The notes under the pieces were generated by a model, which saw only the letters and a program-made list of their open reading frames with translations, had not been told where the DNA came from and searched no databases. 64,000 bases of DNA from Symbiodinium natans. Its lineage: Eukaryota; Sar; Dinophyceae; Suessiales; Symbiodiniaceae. A program made the position numbers and the translations under genes. Below, one piece after another: positions 18,342 through 28,070 of the stretch; position 1 is the stretch's first letter; each line of letters starts with the position of its first letter. Location of the stretch: positions 1 through 64,000 of the forward strand of contig CAJNDS010000338.1 of NCBI GenBank assembly GCA_905221605.1, written 5' to 3'.

Positions 18342-19110
18342 GGCTAAAGCGTGCTCCGGTGCTCTTGTTGCAAGGGGTGTTCACTTACCTCCTTACTTGC
18401 AGGATTCCCCCCCCTCGAAATAGGAATCTGGAGGGGGACACTCTCCGCCGGGCCTAATTTCAACTCTCCCCGGACGGACGGGGCCTCTGTTTTGAAATAG
18501 GTCTGGCAACCATGAATAACGTGGCCCGTGAATCATCATAAATGACTTTTTTTGTTGCATATTAATATTAATCCATAGGTCGCACGGGTGTTACGTTGAG
18601 TCATTGCAAGTTAAGAGAGAAAGAGAGACAGAGAGAGAAAGAGAGAGAGAGGAGCAAGGGAGGGAGGGGGGAGGCAGGGAGGCGGAGGCAGGGCGGCAGC
18701 AACGGTGGCTTTGACAGGGACCTTTACTGTTTTTGGTACGGGTCCCCATACTGTTTCTGGCAATCAGTGGCAAAATGCGCCCCGTCGAGCTATGTTCCTT
18801 TGTGGGTTATAAGAGAAAATTAAGAGCCTAGAAATGCGCACGTCGAGCTAGGTTTCTTTCTAATCCTTTCTGTCTTGTCAGCGACAGTTAACCCCCTCAA
18901 GAAGACCTGGCCACCCACCGGTACTCTTACTCTTCCAGAGCATTGAAAAACAGGTGCGCCTTTAGTGGTGATTTCCCCATAACACTGAAACACAAATCAT
19001 ACCTCTGGAAGAGTCCCCTGACCCCCCCCAAGGCATGATTTTTTTGAAATAGGCCTGGGCCTATTTTGCCCCCCCCACTCACCTCCCCCCCCCGCGAGGG
19101 TGGGGGAATC
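18342..19110. other. Transition sequence without a gene
   Basis: No supported gene. It holds several C or G homopolymer runs, a GA-rich microsatellite (18,611-18,666) and short direct repeats of TTGCAGGATT also seen at 19,111 and 19,551. Composition changes here from the GC-rich frame-dense left part to the repeat-rich right part. Confidence 0.5.
18611..18666 (+). repeat. GA-rich microsatellite
   Basis: Imperfect (GA)n/(GAAA)n purine tract, AGAGAGAAAGAGAGACAGAG and continuation, followed by further G-rich purine sequence. Confidence 0.85.
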
Positions 19111-19274
19111 TTGCAGGATTTTTCATGCGCTTACGGGAGTGTGATGAGCCTTCACAGACTTGTCTTCTGCTTTTAACAACTGATCTGTCACTCTGGGTAC
19201 TGCCTTGAGAAAAAAGACTAGCTTTGTCCGAGTGTTGTGGAGCGTCTGTGATTTTGGAAATTCTGAAATAGAAT
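19111..19274 (+). repeat. Direct repeat copy 1 (~160 bp)
   Basis: Begins TTGCAGGATTTTTCATG and ends with TGAAATAGAAT. A copy with about 90% identity lies at 19,551-19,706 in the same orientation, 440 bp downstream. Neither copy has a convincing frame. Confidence 0.8.
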
Positions 19275-19550
19275 AAGCCCCTCCTCCCTTTGAAAAAGGG
19301 ATGGGCTTTATTCTTACAAAAATCAAAGAACGTTTATGTTAAATTTTCTGACGGACAGTTGCACTCTTCTGGTTTCTTGTTCACCTTGTAAACATATGCA
19401 GTGCCGTGCATGTTCGTGTTCGTTGGCTCTTATTGCAGGAGAAGAGTTTTTGTTCCACCGTCTTGTACAACTCAGGCGTGGGTTGTTTGAAATTCGGGCA
19501 GGGTTTTGCAGGATTTGATGAGCTGGGGGTGTTCACCGCACCTCCTCACT

Positions 19551-19706
19551 TGCAGGATTTTTCATGTGCTTGCGGGAGTGTGATGAGCTTTCACAGACTT
19601 GTCTTCTGCTTTTAACAACTGATCTGTCACTCTGGGTACCGCCTTGAGAAAAAGGATGAGCTTTGTCTGAGTGTTGTGGAGCGTCTGTGATTTTTGAAAT
19701 AGAATG
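19551..19706 (+). repeat. Direct repeat copy 2 (~156 bp)
   Basis: Same as 19,111-19,274, with a short deletion near its 3' end. The intervening ~275 bp is unique with no supported gene. Confidence 0.8.
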
Positions 19707-19967
19707 CGAGCTACAAACATAAGATAGAAACTGCACGTTTTTTCTGGGGCGTTCACTGCGTTCACTTGAAAAGCGCAATTAACAAGGCCTTTCAAGCCAA
19801 TGCATGAGAAGAATGAATTCTGGGGGCATAAGAGAAGACCCATAAACGCCCCCCTTTTAAACACCCCAGCAAATGAATTTCCAAGAGTTGAGCCCCCCAA
19901 AGCCCCATCTCGGATCTCCACCGATGCCCCCTCTCGACTCCACACCGATTCTTTTTGGAGTTGATAA

Positions 19968-20073
19968 TTTAGGGTTTAGGGTTTAGGGCTTAGGGTTAAT
20001 TAAGGGTTTAGGGTTTAGGGTTTAGGGTTTAGGGTTTAGGGTTTAGGGTTTAGGGTTTAGGGTTTAGGGTTTC
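19968..20073 (+). repeat. First TTTAGGG array
   Basis: About 14 near-perfect TTTAGGG units, the plant-type telomere repeat. This is the first occurrence in the window. The array ends about 200 bp before the chitinase-type start codon. Confidence 0.95.
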
Positions 20074-20266
20074 GGGACCCAGAAGTCCATGTCCATGCCA
20101 ACCTAAACCTTGGCACTTGTAGCGTTTCTTCGAGAAGCGGTAAGCCCAGGCCCCCATTCGAGCACTCCAAGGAATCTGAGAGAGGGAGGGATTTGAAGAC
20201 GGCGGAGATGATATTGCAGTTTTGGGTCAAGATTTCTGAGCTGTGCGTGCATAGCTCAGCCTTTCC

Positions 20267-20699
20267 ATGGCTCCGTGGATGTTGGCTGTGGCCAACCTGG
20301 CCACCATGGCCACCATGGCCACCATGAGCATGCCCCTTGCAACGTTGCCAGAGGGCCCCATCATCGCGGCCTGGCAGAACTGGGGAACCTGCAATGAGAC
20401 GCAGACCCTGCGGGCCGTGGAGAGGGGTGTGAACGTGGTCTTCTGGTTCAGCACCAACCTCGTGAAAGACGGCGGGCAGCCGAAAGTCACGGGGCCCATC
20501 CCCGATCTCAACTGTGTGGCCAGGGTTCGCCAACAGATTCAAGAAAAGCAGCTTCCGACGGCCCATCTCATCACGATCGGGGGCTGGGACGCGCCGCATC
20601 CGGAGGACTCCTTTACGGGTGCCGAGTGGTTTCAAGCCTGGCATGCCTGGAACCAAGCCTTGCCCATGCCCTTTGATGGCTTCGATTGGGACCTTGAGG
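20267..20699 (+). CDS. GH18 chitinase-type gene, exon 1 (catalytic motif)
   Basis: ATG 20,267 opens a frame with a small-residue, Met/Ala-rich start that may be a weak signal peptide. It then reads GPIIAAWQNWGTCNE, TAHLITIGGWDAP and PFDGFDWDLEG. Family 18 glycosyl hydrolases, which cut chitin and related beta-1,4 N-acetylglucosamine polymers, carry a conserved GG motif and the catalytic D-G-x-D-x-D-x-E motif. DGFDWDLE matches this exactly, with Glu as the expected acid/base. The exon ends at GAG-G followed by GTAACT (GT donor). Joining to exon 2 restores DWDLEGNDYV, as in the family. Completeness at the 5' end is not certain. Confidence 0.8.
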
Positions 20700-20859
20700 G
20701 TAACTCAGCTGATTCAAGGAGCATCTCATGTTCGATGCTGGCTCATGGCTTGTTTAGGGTTTAGGGTTTTGGGTTTAGGGTTTAGGGTTTAGGGTGTAGG
20801 GTTTAGGGTTTAGGGTTTAGGGTTATGTCTTTTCATAAGCAGCTCGAAACAAACTCCAG

Positions 20860-20959
20860 GCAATGATTACGTCAAATCTCGGTGGAATGTCTTCAGCTCG
20901 AAGTGCATGGAGCTCGTGGTGGACATGTCAGCTGCAGCAAAAGCTGCTGGGTACTTAGT
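20860..20959 (+). CDS. GH18 chitinase-type gene, exon 2
   Basis: Acceptor CCAG|GC. It encodes (G)NDYVKSRWNVFSSKCMELV, then MSAAAKAAGYLV, matching the strand-helix after the GH18 catalytic motif. The 160-nt intron before it (20,700-20,859) is mostly TTTAGGG repeats. The frame-preserving 3' end is TTAGT|GACAGCC, a GA donor. The GT two bases upstream would shift the frame. Confidence 0.75.
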
Positions 20960-21119
20960 GACAGCCAGCATTGTTGAGTCAATGCTATTTGTTTTGGGGT
21001 GTGTAGATAGCCCCAAAACCATCCCAACTGCTTCATCTTGGCACGGAATGTCATGGGTTTGCGGAATGCAGTCCTTCTGAATGTTTGCCCACCTGTCGGA
21101 TCTCCATCTCCGCACTCAG

Positions 21120-21204
21120 GACAATGGCACCTCCGCAAACATATTTTTCTTCGACCATGCCCGATTTCAACCGCTATCTCAACAACTCCGACCCTGCAAC
21201 TTGG
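21120..21204 (+). CDS. GH18 chitinase-type gene, exon 3
   Basis: Acceptor ACTCAG|G. It encodes (V)TMAPPQTYFSSTMPDFN, RYLNNSDPATW. This is the GH18 strand with APPQ-Y, and it joins exon 2 in frame as GYLVTMAPPQTY. The exact 3' end is unresolved: no GT, GC or GA donor near 21,204 gives the phase needed for the next recognised exon, so a small exon may be missing or the gene damaged. Confidence 0.7.
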
Positions 21205-21672
21205 CGGCGCTGAAGGCATGTAGCCATAGCAAGATGATTCAGAGCAAAGCGAAGGTCACACTAGTGAGAAAGTCATCTTGTCAGAAGACCGAGTTGGCAA
21301 GGGTTCCAGTGGGAGCAGGGTTTGGGATGGTGTCCAGCAATGCAGGCCATTGGACCTTAACAGCAGTATCCGCTTACTCGTGTGTTTTGTGAGTTGACAA
21401 GTCAAAAGGATGATAACGGTTGCCAACCTGCTGGCGTATATGACCGGCTGTGTCAGCACGGATTTGTGTCTGCTTGACGTAAACACAGTTGTGTTGAGTG
21501 CTGTTAGTACAGTACCCTAAAGCAAAACCCTAAGACCAAAACCCTCAAGTCTAAATCCTCAACCCGTTTGCAACACTCGCCAAAGGGATTATAGCCTTCC
21601 GCTTGGAAGAAATGCCAACATCTGCTATACTGAAATGCATAACAAAGAAGTAAGACCATGTGTATATGCATA

Positions 21673-21703
<31 letters not shown>

Positions 21704-21744
21704 TTGTATTTGTATTTGTATTTGTATCTGTATGTGTATTTGTA

Positions 21745-21775
<31 letters not shown>

Positions 21776-22647
21776 CTATACGTGTACGTGTATGTGCACG
21801 TGTAGGTGCGCAACACACATACATAATTCATAGATACGTACGTACATACAAACATATCTTTACAGAGGTATCTACATAATCATATTGTGTACCACTGTGC
21901 TAAATTATTTGTGAGTCTGTGTTATATCATGTGTAATTCTCTTATATTGTGTTGAGTTTTCTTCTCTATGAGTTGACGCAGGGATGTGTAGGTTGGCTCC
22001 CAGTGGCGACAAGTCATACAAACGCTCTGCGCAAAGATGAGGAAGGGAGAACACCATGGTTATGGGTTTAGAGTTTCGGGTTTAGGGTTTCGGGTTCAGG
22101 GTTTAAGGATAGGGTTGTAGCGAAATCTTCAGTGGGAGATGCAGGTGGACTTTTGCTCAAGTGGGATTCGGAGTGGGGGCTCTGGGTGCCAGCCTGTTGA
22201 GCTTGGGCGTTGACAGGTGCTGTCTTGTCTGCAAAACTGTTCCCAGAGAAGCACCAGTATAAGAACATGACGGCAACAACAGGGGAGGGGCTAAGTGACG
22301 ATTGTTTGGAATCAATTCATTCAAATCCTTCCCAAATAGCTGGGGTGGCAGTGGCCGGACGCTTGCATAACTAACTTGTTCTTTTCAAAAAACTTGTCCT
22401 CGTTCATGCATCATGATTGCGACCTGGTTGGATCCATAGCCAGACCCATAGCCATCTTCACCTTCTGGTTAAGCCTTGATCGCCCTCGCACGTCAATAGC
22501 AGGCCAACTGCGAAGATTTCACCCTTTGTTTGGTTCAGCTGTCTCAATTGGTAACCCATGTTTGGTTCAAATCCAGCGGTTTTGTGTTATCGGGGCCTGG
22601 AAAAGCAAAACAGCCCTGAACCCAAAACCCTAAAACCATTCGAACAG
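21205..22647 (+). other. Intron or unresolved part of the chitinase-type gene
   Basis: 1.44 kb between recognised exons 3 and 4. It contains a TATGTG/TATTTG microsatellite, short TTTAGGG-like pieces near 22,068-22,108, and otherwise unremarkable sequence in which I found no further exon with confidence. Confidence 0.45.
21655..21812 (+). repeat. TGTATG/TGTATT microsatellite
   Basis: About 150 bp of six-base TGTATG and TGTATT units and variants. The Thr/His-rich and Cys/Val-rich long frames across it are artefacts of the repeat. Confidence 0.9.
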
Positions 22648-22731
22648 GACTATCATCCCGACTTTCACTACCGGGGTCGCAACAGCTACGCCTACTGGTG
22701 GGCCGCAGCACCTCCAGGTACTTTCGACTTG
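22648..22731 (+). CDS. GH18 chitinase-type gene, exon 4
   Basis: Acceptor AACAG|GAC. It encodes DYHPDFHYRGRNSYAYWWAA, APPGTFDL. The Y-R-G-R-N-S-Y-A-Y block is typical of this GH18 group. GT donor at 22,732. Joining to exon 5 gives TFDLVTVQLYETY, phase 0 on both sides. Confidence 0.8.
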
Positions 22732-23136
22732 GTTACTCGGTGGCCCACATAGGGTTTAGGGTTTAGGGTTTAGGGTTTAGGGTTTAGGGTTTAGGGTTTA
22801 GGGTTTAGGGTGAGATCGGAGTATCGCAAACATAGCAGTGTTGAGCAGCAAACTCACCCATGAATTGAATGGTATTGAACGCATGCGGTCTTGAACAAGA
22901 CAAATTCATTAAACTGGTGTTTTTGTTCTAGGCCGTATGCCTATTCGGTAGCGTCAGATTCTGTTCCAGTTACGGATCAGACAAGGCCCTGATGAGCGGC
23001 CCGCTGTGTTTTTTCCTGCTGTTGGTTCTTTGTTTGTTTGCGTGACTTATGGCTTACTCCCATTGCCCATACCCGACGAGTAGCAAGTAACCCATCTAGC
23101 TCCTTGCCAGTTGCCAGCCATCTCCCGATTTCTGAG
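22732..23136 (+). other. Chitinase-type intron with TTTAGGG array
   Basis: A 405-nt GT-AG intron (GTTACT ... TCTGAG|G). Positions 22,750-22,811 are nine TTTAGGG units beginning 18 nt after the donor. Confidence 0.8.
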
Positions 23137-23338
23137 GTCACGGTTCAACTGTACGAGACCTATGCACCTGCGATGCAGGCGCTGTCTGAAGGCATGTCGG
23201 GTGTGGAGTACCTCCGAAGCTGGGCCGCGCAATTTCTCGGTGGATGGACCATCAACTTCAGCGATCCTTCGCTGAGACTGCAAGGGCATGTTCCCATCGT
23301 GGTGCCACAAAGCCGCCTTCTCATAGGACTGGGCTGTG
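23137..23338 (+). CDS. GH18 chitinase-type gene, exon 5
   Basis: Encodes VTVQLYETYAPAMQAL, YLRSWAAQFLGGWTINF, HVPIVVPQSRLLIGLG. V-x-V-Q-L-Y-E is the barrel strand expected after exon 4. Three 3' ends keep the frame to exon 6: a GA donor at 23,327, a GC donor at 23,333 and a GT donor at 23,339. The one given uses GT. Confidence 0.75.
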
Positions 23339-23600
23339 GTCACTAGAACCCCGCCATGCTCGGCATAACACTACATCTACGCATATACATCGACGGTATT
23401 TCTGTTTGCGTATTGATTCATGTATGTATTCACTTTCCCCTAAACCCTACACCCTAAACCCTAAACACGAAACCCTAAACCCTAAACCCTAAACCCTATA
23501 CCCTAAACCCTAAACCCTATACCCTAAACCCTAAACCCTAAACCCTAAACCCTAAACCCTAAACCCATCCCGTAGTGCTACATTGGGGAAGAGATTCCAG
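23339..23600 (-). other. Chitinase-type intron with inverted CCCTAAA array
   Basis: Intron ending ATTCCAG|G. Positions 23,437-23,567 are about 18 CCCTAAA units, opposite in orientation to the TTTAGGG tracts of neighbouring introns of the same gene. Confidence 0.75.
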
Positions 23601-23650
23601 GACTCAGTTCCGGGAGTCCTCCGCGGTCGGCATTCTTTTGGCCAGAAGAG
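23601..23650 (+). CDS. GH18 chitinase-type gene, exon 6 (50 nt)
   Basis: Encodes (G)LSSGSPPRSAFFWPEE. FFWPEE matches the late barrel segment of the family. GT donor GAG|GTGCCT. It joins exon 7 in phase 0 to read WPEEAYMTAPEHQRPRGYAF. Confidence 0.65.
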
Positions 23651-24084
23651 GTGCCTGGGCTTTTTCCTGGTTTAGGGTTTAGGGTTTAGGGTGTAGGGTT
23701 TAGGGCTTAGGGTTTAGGGTTGAGGGCTTAGGATTTGAGATTGAAGTAGCTGGAGGTTAGATGTGTGAAATGACTTGGCTTGTCTAAAGTTTCACAGGTC
23801 TAAACAGCAGTTGGGAATAGGAGCATGTCGAGGGGAGACTCCATGTAAGCTTGCATGCTCAAACTTGAAGCCTGCAACTGTCCGGACTCTCCCCTATCGC
23901 AGTGCTCATGCCTTTGTGAGCAAGGTTTTTGAAAGCGGGCGTTTATTTGGAAAACATGCGTCCCGAACACCTTGGAAACAAAAAGGTTCACCCAGAGACA
24001 GCAAGATGTTCTGTTCTGTTATGGTTTGCGTACCATGCCCCTTTCGTGCATCCCCAAGTGTGCAATGGGACCGAGGCACAAGAG
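23651..24084 (+). other. Chitinase-type intron with TTTAGGG tract
   Basis: A 434-nt GT-AG intron. TTTAGGG units occupy about 23,669-23,745; the remainder is unique. Confidence 0.65.
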
Positions 24085-24168
24085 GCCTACATGACGGCAC
24101 CGGAGCATCAGCGGCCGCGAGGATATGCATTCTGGTGCATTGCTATGGAGGACTTGCGGTTGAAGCGG
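24085..24168 (+). CDS. GH18 chitinase-type gene, exon 7 (end uncertain)
   Basis: Acceptor AGAG|GCC. It encodes AYMTAPEHQRPRGYAFW, CIAMED. R-P-R-G-Y-A-F-W is the last conserved strand of GH18 domains. The exon end is not resolved: the frame stays open to 24,255 but becomes His/Arg-rich, and an ATGGAG|GACTTG GA donor is possible. No further exon was recognised before the trinucleotide repeats. Confidence 0.6.
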
Positions 24169-24235
24169 CACACGCATCATCACGACAAGGATACTGAAAG
24201 GAAGTATGTCAATGTTAATGATCTAGTATCTCTGC

Positions 24236-24464
24236 TACACTTGCTACAACGATGACTGCTGCTACTTCTACAACTGCTACGACTGCTCCTATTCCCCTTA
24301 CTACTGCTCCTAGTGCTACTACGACGACCTGCTGCTGCTGCTAACGCTACCGCTACAGCTACTGCTACCGCTACTGCTACCGCTACTGCTACCACTACTG
24401 CTACCACTACTGCTACCGCTACCGCTACTGCTACTCCTACTCCTACTCCTACTACTACTCCTAG

Positions 24465-24508
<44 letters not shown>

Positions 24509-24640
24509 CTGCTACGACTACGACGATGATGATGATGATGATGATGACGATGATGATGATGAAAATGACGATGACGATGACGACGATGACGACGCCGACT
24601 GCGACGACGACATGGTATCGATACGACTATCATTGCCTAT
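24236..24640 (+). repeat. Trinucleotide repeat block
   Basis: Runs of CTACTG/CTACCG, then CTA/TAC, then GAT/GAC trinucleotides. The poly-Thr/Ala and poly-Ser frames on both strands are artefacts of the repeat. Confidence 0.9.
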
Positions 24641-25635
24641 ATTTATCTTGTTGTACTAGGACAACAAGCATCATCACCAACGATGACGCCTCTTGTCATG
24701 TTCATCCATCAGACGGCGAGGGCTCAATTGGGCACCACGCGATTTTAGCTGTTGGATATGTGTCGGTCAGACCATGTTTGACCGCAGCCCTCTGTGGTGA
24801 ACGCGCGAAGCCATGAAGCGTGCGTGGGCTTGGGATACTAGTCGCATAAAGGCCAAAGCCTCAGATGGGAGTGTACGAAAAGACGGGACCCCTAACATAC
24901 ATCCCCAAATAGTAGGATCCCCTGTTAAAAGACCCCCAACAAGGGACGGTCTTCGTCTTTTCGCTTTGTGGGATGAGGACCGTGGGTTGAGTTAAAATTG
25001 AATGTAGCCACAAAAACTGAATTTTTCGAGCTCAACATCTTTAAGCCATGTTCAACCTGATGTACCTTTTTCCCGCCAGGACACGAATCGCTCACATCGC
25101 CGTCTGAGCTTTGCCTCCGGACTGAACAGCTTCCTGCACGTACGGCAAGATCCACTGGAGAGGAGGCGATTGGCATCACAGCTCAAGGTTCGGAAAGAAG
25201 CTGCGAAAGACGAGAACTTCTTCTTTCCTTGAGGAGATGGACGGTGCGAAAACTGCCAGAGGCAGGTTCCCCGTGACGGATAGGAAACAACTTCCTGACC
25301 TGCAAGACCAATTCACGACAGTTGCGGTGGCCACCTCTTAGCATCCTCCTCCGCTCGGCCATCCCAAAGGGATGGCGCAGAGATGGAGGTGGCGGTTAGA
25401 GAGGCGGCCACCGGGCTAAAATCAAGACCCTGTCGTCCCGAAGGCTCCCCCAAGGGGAGCCTTCGAGACATCTTTATTGCGTTCCTTCTTAGTTTTAACG
25501 AACGGAGCAATTAAGCAAATGGCCCACGGGCCACTTGACACAAGAAGAAGGCAAGTAGAGGGCACAAGGAGAACCCTCCCATCTTCACGTCAGGAAAGAG
25601 ATGAACGGCTCTTCGGAGCTTCAGTTGCTTGGAGT
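24641..25635. other. Unique sequence without a supported gene
   Basis: About 1 kb. It has ACCCCTAACATACATCC/GGATCCCCT-like text near 24,890 that resembles 33,710 and 56,160, and a perfect hairpin at 25,439-25,465. No frame shows a recognisable motif. Confidence 0.4.
25439..25465. repeat. Perfect 12-bp hairpin
   Basis: CGAAGGCTCCCC-CAA-GGGGAGCCTTCG, 12-bp arms with a 3-nt loop. It looks like a strong stem-loop in either strand. Role unknown. Confidence 0.85.
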
Positions 25636-25735
25636 TGGGTTTCGGGTTTAGGGTTTAGGGTTCAGGGTTTAGGGTTTAGGGTTTAGGGGTTAGGGGTTAG
25701 GGGTTAAGGGTTAGGGTTTAGGGGTTAGGTTTAGG
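25636..25735 (+). repeat. TTTAGGG array with 8-mer variants
   Basis: TTTAGGG units passing into TTAGGGG and TTTAGGGG variants. Confidence 0.9.
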
Positions 25736-26007
25736 GTGTGTCTGGTGCCGCCGAGCCACAGGGATTTCCGGGCCCCACTGTGCAGATGGATCTTGAAGTT
25801 GAACTCCGGAGCAGACGTCTAAGTGGGGGAAGCTGGGCTAGGGAGTTACCCAGGGACTCCAATACCCCTTCATGAAGGAATCTTCGTTAGATTATTCTAG
25901 GGTTTCTAGGGTTCCCATTATATTTTAAGGGATATTGCTTAATTAAGGGGTTTGGGAGTCTCGGGGTACCACCTGGTTCTTAGTAGGGAATGGGGGAATT
26001 GGAGCCT

Positions 26008-26190
26008 TATATATATATATATACATATATACATATATACATATATACATATATACATATATACATATATACATATATACATATATACATATATACATAT
26101 ATACATATATACATATATACATATATACATATATACATATATACATTTCTACATATATACATATATACATATATACATACATATACATAC
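26008..26190. repeat. (TATACA)n microsatellite
   Basis: About 180 bp of alternating TATATACA units, followed by a C-run at 26,195-26,215. The Tyr/Ile frames on both strands are artefacts. Confidence 0.95.
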
Positions 26191-26289
26191 ATCCTCCCCC
26201 CCCCCCCCCCCCCCCAATGGACGCATCCGAGTCCTAGCCAGATCAAGGGAACAACAACAAAACAAGAAACTAACAAAAAAACAAAAAAC

Positions 26290-26820
26290 CAAAAAGCCAA
26301 AAAAACAAAAAAAAAAAAACATCTTTTCCCAAACTATGGGGCTGGGGCCTCCAAAAGATGGTTTTTTTTGGTTCTCTCGAGAAAAAGATGGTTTTTTTGG
26401 TTCGAAACAATCTTTTTCTCGAGAAAAGATGGTTTTTGGAGGTCTTCTCCTGGGAAAACCATCTTTTGCTCGAGAAAAAGATGGTTTTTGGAGGTCTTCT
26501 CCTGGTAAAACCATCATTTTCTCGAGAAAAAGATGGTTTTCCCAGGAGAAGACCTCCAAAAACCATCTTTTTCTCGAGAAAAAGATGGTTTCGAACCAAA
26601 AAAACCATCTTTTTCTCGAGAAACCAAAAAAACCATCTTTTGGAGGCCCCAGCCCCATAGTTTTGGAAAAGATGTTTTTTTTTTTTGTTTTTTGGTTTTC
26701 TCGAGAAAAGATGGTTTTTTGGTTGGAAACCATCTTTTTCTCGAGAAAAAGATGGTTTTGAGCAACCATCCTTCGAAAAACCATCTTTTTCTCGAGAAAA
26801 GATGGTTTTACCAGGAGAAG
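26290..26820. repeat. Large CTCGAG-rich foldback
   Basis: Positions 26,320-26,674 fold on themselves. The left ATCTTTTCCCAAACTATGGG is answered by the right CCCATAGTTTTGGAAAAGAT, with nested copies of AAACCATC-TTTTTCTCGAGAAAAA-GATGGTTT, itself a palindrome. Nine CTCGAG sites occur in about 420 bp. The long Lys/Phe-rich frames are by-products of the palindrome. Confidence 0.9.
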
Positions 26821-27039
26821 ACTTCCAATCCTTTAGGTATTGCCTAAACCTTTAATCCTAAACCTTTAACTTTAAACCCTGCAGGGTTAACCCCGTGAGA
26901 AATTTAGAGATAGACCCCGAAAAGACCCTAAACCTTCTTACAGGGTGTAGTGGTTTAAAAACCGATGTATACCTGCAGGTGCTAGATCCATATAGGGTGC
27001 TAAGGTTCTGGCCCTGAAGGGTTTAGGGTTAAGGCTTAA

Positions 27040-28070
27040 ATGCCCTCTAGGTTCAAATGCCTCAGCCTTAAACCCCAAACCTTCAAACCTTCATCCTATG
27101 GGGTTTGAAGGTCAAGGGTTTAGGCTTGACTGCCGGGGGCTTTAGGGTCCTGACCCTAGAGGGTTTAGGGTTAAGGAATAGATGCCTAAACCTTAAACCC
27201 TTAAGGTTTAAACTCTATGGGCTTAGGTTTAAATGTCTAAATCTTAAACCCTAAACCTTTAAACCTTCACACTACAAAGTTTAAGGGTGTTAAGGGTGAC
27301 AAATTAATTACATACTTAGGTTTAAATGCCAGAATCTTAAACCCCAAACCTTTAATCTTATAGGGTTTAAAAGTTCAGGGTTTATTGTTAATTGCCGTCT
27401 TAGGTTTAAATGTCTGAATCTTAAACCCTTAAACTTTAAACCTTCACCCTATAGGGTTTTAAAGGTTAAAGGTTTCGGAAGCTTAGATTTAAATGTCTAA
27501 GTAAAGAATCCTAAACCTCTAAATCTTATCCCTATAGGGTTTAAGGTTAAGGGTTCAATATGAACTGCCGGCATAGGTCTAAATACCTAAGCCTGAAACT
27601 TAAACCCTAAACCATTCAATATCTTAACCCTATAGGGTTTTAAGGTTAAAGGCTTAGCGTTAATTGCCGGAATCGGTTTAAATGCCTAAATCTTAATCCC
27701 GAAACCTTTAAACCTTAGCCCAACAGGGTTTAAAGGTTAAGGGTTTAAAATTAATTGAAGTCTGAGATTTACATGCTTAAATCTTAAATCCTAAACCTTT
27801 AAAATCTTAACCCTACAGGGTTTAAAGGTTAAGGGCTTGGCTACAGGTTTAAATGGCTAAATCTTAAACCCTAAGCCGTTAAACCTTAGCCCTACAGGGT
27901 TTAAAGGTTAAGGGTTTAAAATTAGTTGCAGACTTAGGTTTAAATGCCTACATCTTAAACCTAAACCTGTAAAAATCTTAACCCTATAGAATTCAAAGGT
28001 TAAGGGCTTAGGGTTTAATTGCCGGCATGGGTTCAAATGCCTAAATCTTAAACCCTTAACCTTGAAACAG
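27040..28070. repeat. ~90-bp satellite built on CCTATAGGG and telomere-like words
   Basis: Diverged units, each with TTAAACCCTAAACCTTTAAA, then CCCTATAGGGTTTAAAGG, then TTAATTGC and TAGGTTTAAATGCC. CCTA(T/C)AGGG-type centres occur near 27,358, 27,449, 27,529, 27,629, 27,718, 27,812, 27,889 and 27,980, a spacing of about 77-100 bp. Older diverged units extend left to about 26,840. Confidence 0.75.

Noticed and set aside
24313-24816. Long poly-Thr/Ala and poly-Ser/Arg frames
   Set aside because: They are translations of trinucleotide repeats, open on both strands.
25477-25686. Frames ending in GLGFRV-type repeats
   Set aside because: These are translations of TTTAGGG units and occur at many arrays; not protein evidence.
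25939-26847. Long Tyr/Ile-rich and Lys/Phe-rich frames on both strands
   Set aside because: They result from the TATACA microsatellite and the CTCGAG palindromes; symmetry keeps both strands open.
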